From assembly GCA_001599815.1 (NCBI GenBank), contig BCIA01000001.1, positions 2,360,934 through 2,424,933 of the forward strand: a DNA stretch of 64,000 nucleotides, written 5' to 3'. Shown one piece after another: positions 1 through 10,526 of this stretch (positions are counted from its first letter, which is position 1; each line of letters begins with the position of its first letter). A program made the translations under genes and the position numbers. Origin of the DNA: Furcasterigmium furcatum. Taxonomy: Eukaryota > Ascomycota > Sordariomycetes > Glomerellales > Plectosphaerellaceae. Under the pieces are notes generated by a model. That model worked only from the letters and a program-made list of their open reading frames with translations. It did no database searches and was not told where the DNA came from.

Positions 1-924
1 ACGGTCAGTCACTGTCAGTTTTGCCGCAAATCATATCCCGGGACGCACCAGCTTGATCAACTTGATCGCCATCCAGTTGTTGCCCCCTTCTACCAGCAGC
101 TCGAATAGTCTGGGGGCGAGGGGCAAAAAGTCGTGTGGTCTCCGCCATCCGAGCTCGCAGACGACATTGACAATGGCGGCCGTCACACTGGCATCCTCAT
201 CCTTGTCCATCAGACGCTCCTTGATCTTGGGCCAGGCCGCCCTCAGGGTTTCGGGGTAGACGAGGGCTAGCCGGTAGAGAGTGACGATGACTTTCTTCCT
301 GATGTTCGGGTGCGAGTGGCTCAGTCGCGGGAGCAAGTCGGGAAGTGTCGACAGGGCAAGGGAGGGCGTGATGACGTGCGGTAGGGTGATCATGGGAAGG
401 GTGATCGTGGTCGGATGCGGCGATGCGAGGTCCTAGGAAGACGGTAAGCAGGAAGCCCAGCCAAGAACCGAAAAATGCATGCCAACCTTCTTCAGGAGGT
501 TCGTAGCCAGCATCAAGACCTCGGTGTCCGGCCGGAAGCTCTGCACAGCGGCCAGATAACCAACCCTCTTCTGGTGGTACTTGGGCGAGGACATGACCTC
601 CAGCACGTGGAAAGATGCCCATGACATGTCATGGCCGACCATCTCCAGGTAAACGAGCTTCATGAGGGCCGTGGCCTTGACGTCTATGGGAGGTGTAAGC
701 GGTTGTCGGGCAACCACCTAGGAATCGGGTACTGGGAGCTCACCCATGTCCTGGCCGCGGACTTCGGCGCGACATTCTTTCAGGCTGTTCTGGATGTACT
801 CGCGCTCGTTGCCCTTGTGGTTCCTCAGACCTCGGATGAGGTCGTAGAGGGACTTTTCGAACCTGTCGGCAGCGTGTCAGTTCCTGTCGGGGGTGGCCCT
901 GGAAGGGAGAGAGATGTATTACAT
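1..924 (-). CDS. APL5: AP-3 adaptor complex subunit delta, N-terminal part (cut by window edge)
   Basis: This is the large adaptin of the AP-3 coat, which sorts cargo from Golgi/endosome to the vacuole. The conserved adaptin N-terminus is readable across introns: a FEKSLYDLIRGLRNHKG block, then DVKATALMKLVYLEM, then HEAT-like helices (YHQKRVGYLAAVQSF, LMLATNLLKK, LALVYPETLRAAW). My exons are 923-924, 744-862, 487-683 and 49-432; the last donor (GTGCGT) is at 48-43 and the rest lies off the left edge. The start is odd. The frame before FEKSL is closed by an in-frame TGA about 60 nt upstream with no ATG between, so the simplest start is an ATG split AT|G by the first intron. An additional upstream exon cannot be excluded. 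Family identity is secure; the exact start is not. Confidence 0.88.
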
Positions 925-1902
925 CTTGTCGGCGGCCGTGGCCACGTGTGGCGTCGATGGAGGGAAGCGGGCTCGTCAGGCGGTCGCTCGAGCTTGGGTC
1001 CAGAAACAAATCTAGGTTTTTAGGTCGAGCGACATATTCGGAGCTCAAGGGCAGGGTCGGTCGGAGCTGGGCGGGCGTGGTTGTTCTGCCAGCGTTGCGG
1101 CTTGGGAGGATGTCGGTGGAGAGCTGCACGGCATTTCCCAGACGCTCCGACGAGTCCCCCACCATGACGAGCCCGACTGACGCACTTCAGGGAGACCGTA
1201 CCGTGCGGGGCAAACTTGTGAACGATGCTCGCACGTTAACACTATCTAAAACGATGGGCCATACATTGAATGATAATTATTTGGTGATTGGTACAACTCA
1301 AGTCCTTCTTAGAAAAGATTCCTAGGACAGGATTTATGTCGTTCTATCTCAGACTGACCATGATTTAGACTCATTCTTGACGTCTCAACTCTACCTACAA
1401 CACCGACCTAGGTAGGTAGTCATGGATCATAGCCATCTCGAGCAGTTGATTACTTCCTCAGTTGAATCAGTAACTCTTCTTAGTGCTTTACAGACCGGAT
1501 CGCCACCCGACATGCCGAGAGCTGGTGATATCTCGTCGGGAGGCGAACTTGAAGTGAGTGCCGAGCAGTGCTATGCGATGGATGTGAAGTAATCGGTAAG
1601 ATGAACTCAGTGTCCCATCACAACGGTTCGGCAGTCCAGCGGACCCGACCACACCGCCTGCTCTGCCCCTCATTGGCCGCCAATGCGCCCCGAGCCGGGG
1701 CACTTCCCCTGTCAATCCTCGGACTCAATCTTCAACTCCATGACAGCATCACCTTGAATCACCTCCGAATCCAGCACCCAGAAGAACCGGGCATTGCGCC
1801 TTCGCCACAACCCCCCTCCTTTCCACACCGACTCGGCATACTATGGCACGATAGCATCAACCGTCTATCTCTCGACAACCTCTCCCCACCTCCCCCGGCG
1901 CA
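925..1902. other. Intergenic, divergent promoter region
   Basis: This is a gene-free stretch between the AP-3 delta start and COQ10, which are divergently transcribed. It holds an ACCTAGGTAGGTAG motif at 1408-1421 (see the intergenic palindrome finding). ORFs here show no domain-like sequence. Confidence 0.6.
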
Positions 1903-2502
1903 ATGTCCCGAACTCTCCTCCTCAAGGCCCGGCCCCTCCTCCGGCCTCGCGCACCACCCTCCCGCGCCTTCTTCTCCCTCCCCGATCTCCCCTCCCCGCC
2001 TCAGACCCTCACCGCGACTCGGACTCTCCCATACCCCTCCGGCGATCTCTATACCCTCATCGCCGACGTCGACGACTACTCCTCCTTCGTCCCGTACTGC
2101 TCCCACTCGAGGGTAACCCACTGGACGACGCCCTTGCCCACCGACCCCGACGCCCCTCGCTACCCGACCCAAGCTGACCTCCGCGTCGGCTGGGGTGGCT
2201 TCGAGGAGACCTTCACCTCCCGTCTCCGCTGCGTCCCCGGCCAGAGCGTTGAGGCCCTCAGCGGTGCCGACGCCGGCACCGACAGCGCAGGTGGCGCAGT
2301 CTTCAGGAGCCTCGTGACAAAATGGCACGTCCAGCCGCTCGATGATGCAGACACAAAGACAAAGGTCAACCTCATCATCCGATTCCAGTTCGCGAATCCA
2401 CTCTACGCCGCCGTCAGCGCCGCAGTCTCCGATAAAGTCGCCGGTATCATGATCGAGGCCTTTGAGAAGCGTGCCAGGAGAATGCTCGGCGCCCCGAAAT
2501 GA
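1903..2502 (+). CDS. COQ10: Coenzyme Q-binding protein COQ10, mitochondrial (START-like)
   Basis: This is a single-exon protein of 199 residues. The Arg/Leu-rich, acid-free N-terminus (residues 1-25, MSRTLLLKARPLLRPR...) is a mitochondrial presequence. It is followed by the polyketide-cyclase/START fold of COQ10: YPSGDLYTLIADVDDYSSFVPYC near residue 45, a beta-rich middle with VGWGGFEETFTSRLRC, then the C-terminal helix with YAAVSAAVSDKVAGIMIEAFEKRA. COQ10 binds ubiquinone in the inner membrane and is needed for efficient respiration and Q synthesis; it is not an enzyme. The length suits fungal COQ10, with an Ala/Gly/Asp-rich insert (near residues 122-132) between strands. It is transcribed towards the minus-strand gene that ends at 3054. 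Confidence 0.93.
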   Translation: MSRTLLLKARPLLRPRAPPSRAFFSLPDLPSPPQTLTATRTLPYPSGDLYTLIADVDDYSSFVPYCSHSRVTHWTTPLPTDPDAPRYPTQADLRVGWGGFEETFTSRLRCVPGQSVEALSGADAGTDSAGGAVFRSLVTKWHVQPLDDADTKTKVNLIIRFQFANPLYAAVSAAVSDKVAGIMIEAFEKRARRMLGAPK

Positions 2503-2701
2503 CCAACCACTGGCAGTGTATAACAGCGACGATAAATGATAGACAGCATTAGAAGGGGAGAAGCGCCTCGAAAAGAACTTGTACCAACAACAAGACAATG
2601 TATTTAACCAGCAACCAGCCATGCAACCAAAGCAGATCTAGCTCCCCAAATCATGTACCAACCAACCAAACACATATCTCATCCAAATCATGCATCACTA
2701 C

Positions 2702-2862
2702 TTACATCCCGCCCATGCCCCCCTCAGGCCCAACACTGCGCCGATGTTCCTCCAAATTCAAGCGGGCAATGCTCCCATCCCGAGCGTACGCCTCCACCAA
2801 CAGATTATAGCACATGGTCATCTCGGGGTATCGTCGGTAATTTTCCGTCGAGTCGAAGGAGA
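2702..2862 (-). other. Unassigned protein-like segment, possible 3' exon
   Basis: On the minus strand this stretch reads as a plausible protein C-terminus (ENYRRYPEMTMCYNLL, then VEAYARDGSIARLNLEEHRR and a Gly/Met tail). It is preceded by a possible acceptor (TACAG|G near 2862) and followed by TAA at 2702, or by a GTAAGT donor overlapping that stop. I could not find a convincing upstream exon. The open frame extends up to 3106, overlapping the last intron of the next gene. It may be a small separate gene or a 3' UTR that happens to be open. Confidence 0.3.
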
Positions 2863-3053
2863 TGCCTGTATAATGTAACGGGAATCCCAAGAGAAACGCG
2901 ATAGAGGTATCATAGATGTCCAAAGCAAATAGATGGCAGAAGATCCTCCATGCTAGGGAAGGGAGAAGAGACTCCAAGTCCCCTGACCGCGAAACCAGAT
3001 GAAACAATATGAGGGAGATGTTCAGTCGAATAGCCGCAGTCCGCGACGTGCCA

Positions 3054-5287
3054 TTATTTCTTCGACGACCTGTTGACAAGCGGGTTAGTTTCCATGGGTT
3101 CGGCACATATCCAGAACCAGACTGCAGGACTCACTTTTTCTTGGGAGGCTTCCCACCTGCCATCCAAGCAGCGAACCCGCTTGACGACTTCTTCTTGCTG
3201 CGTGGTGGCTCCACCTCAATGATATCAGCGGGCAGGCCGCCGCCGCCTCGGACACGTTCACCACCTGGCGGGGGCATGCGGCCTCGGAAGTGCGGCGGTG
3301 GCGGCGGCGCCTGGCCTGGAGGAAAGCCGCCGCCGCCCCCAGGGCGAGTGGGCATTGCGCCTGCGGCTTGCGCGTTCCTCGCTTGTTGGGCGCGCAGTCT
3401 CTGGACCATGTCGTTGTATTGCTGCGTCCCGGGGCGTATGTGTGCCATGTTGGGGAAGCCCGGGGGGTACTGGCCTTGCATCTGACCCCGCTTGCTCTCC
3501 GGCCACATCTTCATTTCGATCGCCCAGTCTGGCTCGATGACCTTGTCCCAGATCTGTGGGAGGATGATCTGCCCGTCAGGCCCAATCAGGTCGTAGTGAC
3601 CTTGCTGTACTTGAGGCCCGATGACATCGACGTGAACAAAAGCTTGCTTGATGAGCTCTTGCATATCCTAGGCCGGTGGTTAGCAAAGCGTGTTCCGCTC
3701 AAATCAGGGGGTACCATATCCTCACCTCCCATCTGCGGCAGACGTGAAACGGAAAGGCAAACTTCCTGCCCACGGCGTCCTTGAACTTGATGACCGACTT
3801 GTCGGTCTTCTTCTTGAGGTCGGCCTCATACTTTGCCGTCGCTTCTTCCGCGGCCTTCTTCTTCATGTCATCGTCGTCCTTCTTCTTCTGGGCATCTGCC
3901 GCCGCCTTCTCCGCGGCCGCCTTGGCCTCCGCGGCGAGCTTATCGCGAGCGTCAGCTTCGGCCTTGGCCTTGGCCTCCTCCTCCCACTTCTTCTTCGCTT
4001 CCGCCTCCTCAGCGGCCTTCTTCTCGGCGGCAGCCTTGGCCTCGGCATCTGCCTTCAGTTTTTCTTCGAACTTCCTGCGCGCTGCTGCTTCAGCTTCAAC
4101 CCGGGCCAGCTCTTCAGCCTTCTTGCGCTCTTCGGCCGCCTTCACCTCCGCCTCGTACTTCTCTTTCGCCTCGCGCTGAATCCGAGCCATCATTTCCGCG
4201 TGAGCCTTGGCTTTCTCGGCTTCTTGCTTGCGCTCTGCGTCCAGCTTCTCCCGAGCTTGTCGTTCGGCCTCTGCCTTGGCCCGTTCGAATTCCTTCTTCG
4301 CGTCTTCCATCGCCTTCCTGCGCGCCTCCTCTCTGATTTTATACTCCTCCTCGGTCTTCCGCCTGATCTCTTCCTCGAAGAGTCTGCGCTTTTCTTCGTC
4401 TTCTTTCTTCTGCTGTTCGAGTTTGAGCGCCTGCAGCTCGGCCTCTAGTTTGATTTTGGCGGGGTCGGGTTTTGGTTCTGGCTCTGCCGGCGTTTTTGCA
4501 CGTCCGGGATGCTCTGTCGCAGGCGGTCCTGGTGGCGGGTGCTGCATGTAGGCAGCCAGGTGGGGAGGCATGCCGCCGTAGGGGCCGTAGAAATTGCCTT
4601 GTTGCCCGTAGGGCATCATTTCATATGGTGGGCGCTGCTCGCCCCCGCCGAAATAGCTCTGGCCGCTTCCGTTCGACATGGGCGAGAAAGGGTTGCCGAA
4701 TCCGCCGTATGGCACGACCTGCTGGTTGGGGGGCCCATACGGGCTTCCCATGAACCCGCCAGCATGGCTCTGCGGGTAGCCTCCTCCGTTATACATGTGG
4801 CTCATGCGGCCACCGCCGCCACCGCCAAAGTGCCCCCCCGGAGGACCATAGCCCCCGCGTTCGCGGGGGGGCGGCCCGTAGGCGGCGTACTCCTCGGAAG
4901 GATCCACGCTTTCGGTTCCCTGTGGCACGTACTCGTGCCCTCGGGGATACTGTGGTCGTGATGGAACGAAGTGCTGGCGCGGAGGGGGGTGGCGCGAGCG
5001 CGAGCGGGAGCGCGGCGGGGCGTAGCGATGGTTGCTTGCGGATGCCGAGTCGTCCGGATCTACTTCCGAGTACTCGTCCTCCCAGTGGCTTTGGCTTGTA
5101 GTTTCGGAGCTGTAGTCTTCGCTGTGGTGTCGAGAGGAGCCTTCTTCCTCGCTTAGGGATGCTGACCTGGACGCGCGGGGTCCTTGATCGAGGTGATTCG
5201 CCGATGGTCGTCTTCGTCTTGGTGCGAGGTCAGTGAAATGGCCTTTGGGAATGTCTGGCCTGAGTTGTAGCTGCAGACTTACGACAT
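3054..5287 (-). CDS. Disordered/coiled-coil protein with C-terminal ubiquitin-like domain (ULD_2-like)
   Basis: My model is exons 5283-5287 (ATGTC), 3726-5217, 3135-3667 and 3054-3069, 2046 nt, 681 residues. The N-terminus is Ser/Arg/Pro-rich (starting MSRRRPSANHLDQG), followed by a Gly/Tyr/Pro-rich low-complexity stretch (residues ~130-245). Then comes a very long Ala/Glu/Lys helix (~270-480) predicted to be coiled coil. After this there is a compact domain: KFKDAVGRKFAFPFHVCRRW, an intron, then DMQELIKQAFVHVDVIG and YDLIGPDGQIILPQIWDKVI, the beta-grasp pattern of fungal ULD_2-type ubiquitin-like domains. The tail is Pro/Arg/Gly-rich and ends in a lysine cluster (PPKKKSSKK) formed by the last 16-nt exon. 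The function is unknown; similar proteins occur across Pezizomycotina. The first intron interrupts codon 2. Confidence 0.75.
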
Positions 5288-8245
5288 TGGCGCAGGAGCG
5301 ATAATGAATAACCTCTACTCGCGACTGCCTCGACAGAAGCCGGAGTAAAGGCACGTCGCAGGAAAGAAAATTGGGCAAGGTTCGGAAACTTGCGCGATGG
5401 CTCGAGGCCAAGCTAATCGCCAGGAGGTTCGCGGAGTCTGGTCGAGAAACAAGGGCACCCGGACCTGAAGAGTCACAGGGGATAGCGCGGCGGTGCGAGT
5501 CGAAGATCTATCACGGAGGCCCTAGAGTGAAGGACAACGGTAGCTTTGAAGGCTCTCGGGGCAGGTCCTCGGGCAAAGGCGGGTGAGATACGTGATCAGG
5601 CCGCGAGGTCAGGCGCAAGAAGTGAGGGTCTGAATTGAACAAGCGCGGGAGGAGTGAAATTTGATGGTGGAAATGCGGCGACAGAACCAGGAAGTCCCTT
5701 GCTTCAAGATGCCAATAATGGGGTGCTGCGAAGTTGGGCGCTGGTACCGGCTGCTATTGGATGTGCTGGAGTGCGGTGAGGGAGGAGGGGTGAGAAGGAG
5801 ACCAAGTGCCGTAGTGGAGGCAGCTGGGCAGCGACTCTGAGGTATGCGGGTCGCTAAGGACAGTGGTCCGGATGAGCGCAAACAGCTGGGCGTCAGATGG
5901 GTAGTGGCGGAAATGGGATGGTCTGGACGGTGGTCGACAGGAGAAGGCGGTGACGAGGTGAGGATTTTCGGTGTGACCTGGAGAGGGGCGATGACACTCG
6001 CTGCTGGGCCTTTGGAGAGGGAGGGGTAAGTTGGTCAGCTCCGGGGTCGATGGATAGATAGTTTGTTCGAAGATCGGGCGAGGATTTGACTAGAGTGCAA
6101 GGATCGGTCAGTACTGGGCGCCCATGTTCATCGCGCAAATTCGATCAAGTCGAATCGGGTGGTTGCTGTTTGCTGATCCGTTGCTTGCACTGTCGGAACC
6201 AGCGGCGGCGGTGGGAAAAGGAAACGGAACCCGTCAGCCCCTCCTGGTTTTGTTTCGTCTCCCCTCCCTTGTCTGGCGGCGCTGTCCGTCCCCCTCCATC
6301 CGAAGGTCTGTGTCCCCTCTTCTTTGCTTGCCTGGACCAGCATGGACGGAGGGTCAAGGCGCGGCTTGGGATGGCTTGTGGGAGAGGGTGCTGCAATCAG
6401 GCGGAGCATACATTTCAATGCCGCCATTCGACGGCCAAGTATGTAAGGTAGACCAGGTGCAGGGTGCAGAACATCGGTAGGGCAGAGGCCTGCTGTGGGT
6501 GGAGGAGACAACAATCGGAACTCGACTTACACGATGCGTGTGTTGTTGCTCTTGCCGGCCCAACAGTCTGACTGAGCGTTGACTTTCAACGTCTCTTTGT
6601 TTGCGGAACGGGACGGGCCTTGTTTGGGTCCTGAACGGGGCAAAACCTTGGTTGCCTGGGCCCAGTTTTTGTTGCTCTGCTTGAGAGTGTGGAGGGAGTT
6701 GGAGGGTATTGCGAGAGTGTGGCGATGTTGTTGCCGGTGTCGCTGGACGCGGGTCCGCCGTGTTGATGGAGGAGGAGGGTTGCGACTTTCTCGCCGGGAC
6801 AAGACGACGATGCGTTTTGGCCTCCGAGGAGCTGGTCGTACCTGCCTTGTGATTTCTACCTAGGTAGGTAGGTCGGAGCGGGAAAGCGCAGGGCAGGATC
6901 CCAGCGGCGTCAGGAAGGCGCGTCGTGGGTGCTGCTGGTGCAGAGCCGACAGGGCAGGCACAAGACGTTGGGCGGGAACGACCTGCGGGTGTTGCTGGGC
7001 TCCGGGCAGGATGGAGTTGTTTAGGTTGCGTCTGTCCACTGACGTCCGGGCAGTGACGTGCGCTGGTCGTTGCCGTGGTCACCGCCAATGGATGCGACAG
7101 CGAGCGCCGTTTCCCTTCGCTCGCAACAGCCTCGACTGAACTGACCACGCCTCGGTTCTCACCAGTCGAGGGGAACCTAGGACGAGTCGACCGACGATGA
7201 AGAGTGCAGAATGCGCAAGCAGCAACAGGAGCGAGCTGATCGGTCCCGAGAGGGTGTCCACGGGCTTAAGTAGCGACAGGGTTTCACTACCATCGATTGC
7301 TCCTCATTCCTCTCCCTCTCGCCGTGCCGTTGGTCGTCCGCCCCCAACCAGCGCACCCCATCGTCAGCGCCAGCACCCAAACCCGCATCCAAGATGCAGG
7401 CGTCCCCTTCACCGATGTCCGAACGGCTTTAGCTCTGTCTGTGCCTGGGAGTCTGCCTGGCCAGGCGGGCCCACCACGTAAGGTACTGGGAGGAGCCGGA
7501 CAGCGGGAGCACCCATCAGTCAAGCAAGATCTGGTCCCTTCGGGAGCCTGGATGAAGCAGTATCTCAGATGCCGTTCATTTGCTCGTCGCACTTTGGCAC
7601 TTCACACGAGAAGCGGCGTGTTTCTCCCCTGCCGATACTGTCTCGCCCTGGCCTGTCCGACGCAAAACAAAGAAACATGCTGAGACAACACGGCCGCTTG
7701 ACTCATATCCCCATTTGACACAGCACACAATCCCCAAGTGGCATCGCCGTCATCTTTCCTGGGTCGCCTTTGGAATTGTCTGGAAGCCAACCTATGGCTT
7801 ACCTCTGCCCGATGGGACAGCCAACGAGGCAGTGTCCCATGCTATCATGGCCGCGTCTCCCAATCGGAAATTCCTCTACTTCTTGTGCATGCCTGATGCA
7901 TCCCGTTTCTGCCCAATTCGTCAACTGCCCGCCCCGGATGACGACACTCGACGCTGAACCGCCCGAATGTGGTCCCATGTCTGTTCCACACAAGGACGGA
8001 CCCCCGCTAAAAGCAAGAATCCCACGATGGAGGCCCTTTGGATCTGGCATAGGGCGCCGATGAGCCGATACAGGCCCAACGTTCCGTCTCGTTGCCTCCA
8101 TGATTTCTCCCCTGGCATAGTCACCTTCACAAACACTCGCAGCATGCGTACTTCACATGGCACGGACAGAGCCAAGGGACATGATTAATTCGTCACTGGA
8201 CCAGGGTGGGGAGGGGGAGACCTCGTGATCCATATCGTGGCCTTC
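5288..8245. other. Long gene-poor interval
   Basis: About 3 kb upstream of the ULD-domain gene and downstream of EMC2 with no recognisable gene on either strand. ORFs of up to 264 codons (6354-7148, minus) are rich in Pro/Arg/Ser/Thr without domain-like patterning and look like chance frames in GC-rich DNA. A TACCTAGGTAGGTAGGT motif lies at 6857-6873. It could hold long 5' leaders or an unrecognised lineage-specific gene. Confidence 0.5.
6856..6873. repeat. ACCTAGGT-type palindromic intergenic motif
   Basis: The sequence is CTACCTAGGTAGGTAGGT: the palindrome TACCTAGGTA followed by two further GGTA steps. Related copies are at 1408-1421, 9678-9690 (degenerate) and 44018-44027, all outside coding regions. 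Confidence 0.5.
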
Positions 8246-9375
8246 TCATCGCACCAGTTGCGGCGCATCCTTCTCCAGCAGATCCCTCGCTGCCGCAACC
8301 TCGGCCTTGGCGTATCCCTGCCACAAGCTCTCTCCCGCGCCGTTGCGCCGCACAATCTCCGCCAGTTTCTTCGTAGCCAGCTCGTTCAGCCTCTCCGTCG
8401 TCTCAGTAGCCGGCAGAGGGAACTCATCGGGATCGGACTTGCCGGATTGTTTGGGCGCGTCCTTCAGCAGCTTGCCGGTGGCCTATCAAACGTCAGAGGG
8501 GCTTGAGCGCGTCGGGGGCAAGCGTGTTTTCTTACCAGCTTCAGGCCGTAGTACCCACGCAGGTAGTCGTCGCACAGCTCGATACTGCGGGAGAATCGCT
8601 TGATAGACTCCGCCAGATATCTCGCGGCAGAGCCCTCTATTGTTGAAGCCGCCATGTAGAGGATCTCGCCCAGCCTCGCGTGAATCTACAGATCGTCAGT
8701 CGGAAGTGAAAACTTGCTGCGTCAAAAAAGTACTGACGTTCCAAGCATTCGGCGTCAGGATCAGCACCTCCTCCAAGGCGAAGATCGACTGTGCGTACAG
8801 GCCTTGCGAGAGGTACACATCCGAGAGCTCCGACCACGCCTCGGCATCTGTGGGAGAGAATTCCAGGAGGTTGTTCAGAGACTCGATAGCCTCGGAGATC
8901 TTGCCCATGGACCGCAAGAGCGCGATCCTCCGCTTCGCCACTGGCTATTCGTATGTTAGCCAGCAATGACCGGTCCCATCGCAGGTTGGGCGCTCACAAT
9001 ATTCGTAGCCTCCGGCCCCAATATCGAATCATACTCCATCAGCAGCTGCGTCAGCTCTCCTTGGTTGTCTGCGATCGACTCCTTCACCAGGCCCTTCAGA
9101 GCCATGACGCGCTCGTTCGTGTCACCAAACCGCACCACCAGTCTCTCCACGCATTCATGCGCAGACTTGCTGTCGCCCGAGCGGCAGCAAGACAGTATCA
9201 GATTCTCGTAGATAATCCATATCTCAGGTGACTCGGCGGCGGAGAAAAGGGAGATGAGGGGCGTCGAGGAGAAGGCTTTCGGATTGCTCTTGAGGATGGA
9301 TGGAGCTTGTTGAGCGAGGTTCAGTGCCTCTTGGGGGGACAGCTCGCCCTGTGGGCGGTTAAGCTTTGCCACCAT
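8246..9375 (-). CDS. EMC2: ER membrane protein complex subunit 2 (TPR protein)
   Basis: Exons are 8998-9375, 8738-8944, 8536-8685 and 8246-8482 (972 nt, 323 residues); all junctions are canonical. The protein is a tetratricopeptide solenoid: CCRSGDSKSAHECVERLVVR, then RRIALLRSMGKISEAIESLN, AEAWSELSDVYLSQGLYAQS, and RLGEILYMAAS with a final RFSRSIELCDDYLRGYYGLK repeat. This is the repeat order of EMC2 (Oca3 in fission yeast). EMC2 is the soluble cytosolic scaffold of the EMC insertase, which inserts weakly hydrophobic transmembrane helices into the ER. The C-terminus after the last intron (ATGKLLKDAPKQSG..) is polar and ends DAPQLVR, as is common in filamentous fungi. No signal peptide is present, which fits a cytosolic subunit. 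Confidence 0.9.
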
Positions 9376-10526
9376 TGTCCAGTCCCGATCGGTGTAATGT
9401 GTTCAAATTTCCGACTGTGCCGAATTAAGCTGCGTTCTCAAGGATCGTGATGTTGCCGGTTCGAGGAGCTGTCGATGATAGAAGCCAGGTAGCTCTCCAC
9501 TGTCAAGCAAGTTGCAGCTGTCAGCAAATTGCAGAGCCGGGTCCGTGCACCCCGGCTGTGGAAGGAGTGGCGGTGTCTGTGGCTGGAGCGGAGCGACTAA
9601 GCCACAAGCGCATACCGTCAAGCCCGTCCACACGGCGTCTCCAGACATGAAAGCAACCCCGACTCCATCCGTCAATCTACCTAGTAGGTTGGGCTAAGTT
9701 CAACTCCAGTCCCTGGTGTTCGAAACGAGATGGTGTTTGAGTTGCCATCGGGACACTATTGGTATCTCGACGCTTCGATGCTGCACCCCTTCTCCAATAT
9801 CTGGTCTCTTCAAGTTGTCTGTTTGGTCAGCTTTTTATCTTCGTCCTTTCTGGCGTTGCAACATCTGGGAAACCGGCTTTGCCGAAAAGAAGTTCCCCGG
9901 TGCATTATGCCGCGCGCTGCGTCTCGTGTTCTGACCTCTATTCGCCGTATCTTCTGCACGAGAATCCCCGAGACGCTGCCCGGAGCCTTAGGTTCCGGCA
10001 TATAGTGAAGTCTGGGACGAATCCGGGGAACCTTGTGTGTTGACAGCTTATAGGAGCGGAAGAGTATCTTCGGCCCTCCGGACCTTTTCGGGTTTCTGCG
10101 CAACCCTCAATTGTCCGCTTTACACCGTGTGATTTCTCCGGGGTATTACTCCGGCCCCTCGTGAGAACCGGATGACCCCGGTGGCTGGAGTGGGCGGTTG
10201 ACAGGCCAATGGCAGGAGGTCTTCTTGAAGGATATATATGAATGTATATTGAGAACACCAACTCAGGTAAGGACCTCGGTGGTTGTGGATGTCATCTTGT
10301 TTCCGTTCCCTGGTTCTGGAATATGACCGGATCAACAGACGTGGAGGCCTGACATTGACAACGAGGAGGAGGACATGAGAGAAAAATGTGTATAAATAGG
10401 CCCTCTGAGTGCTGGCCGTCAACCAAGTGTCGAATTCTTTCCTCATCCACTCATTCCTCTCCATCTTCCAAGGGCAGAATCGTCTCAACGACTCGTTTCC
10501 TCACATATCACCCAATTACTACGAGC
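9376..10526. other. Divergent promoter region between EMC2 and the LPMO gene
   Basis: No gene is seen. It contains a degenerate CTACCTAGTAGGTT motif (9677-9690) and, at its right end, the TATA box of the LPMO gene. Confidence 0.6.
10391..10398 (+). promoter_or_regulatory. TATA box of the AA9 LPMO gene
   Basis: TATAAATA lies 129 bp upstream of the LPMO start codon, in a position and context (GTGTATAAATAGG) typical of strongly inducible fungal secreted-enzyme genes. Confidence 0.65.

Noticed and set aside
3690..4448. Plus-strand Leu-rich ORF that looks like a membrane protein
   Set aside because: The apparent hydrophobicity is the reverse reading of Ala/Glu/Lys codons in the ULD-domain gene.
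6354..7148. 264-codon minus-strand ORF in a gene-poor stretch
   Set aside because: Pro/Arg/Ser-rich with no domain pattern, no upstream or downstream exon signals and no similarity I recognise; probably a chance frame.
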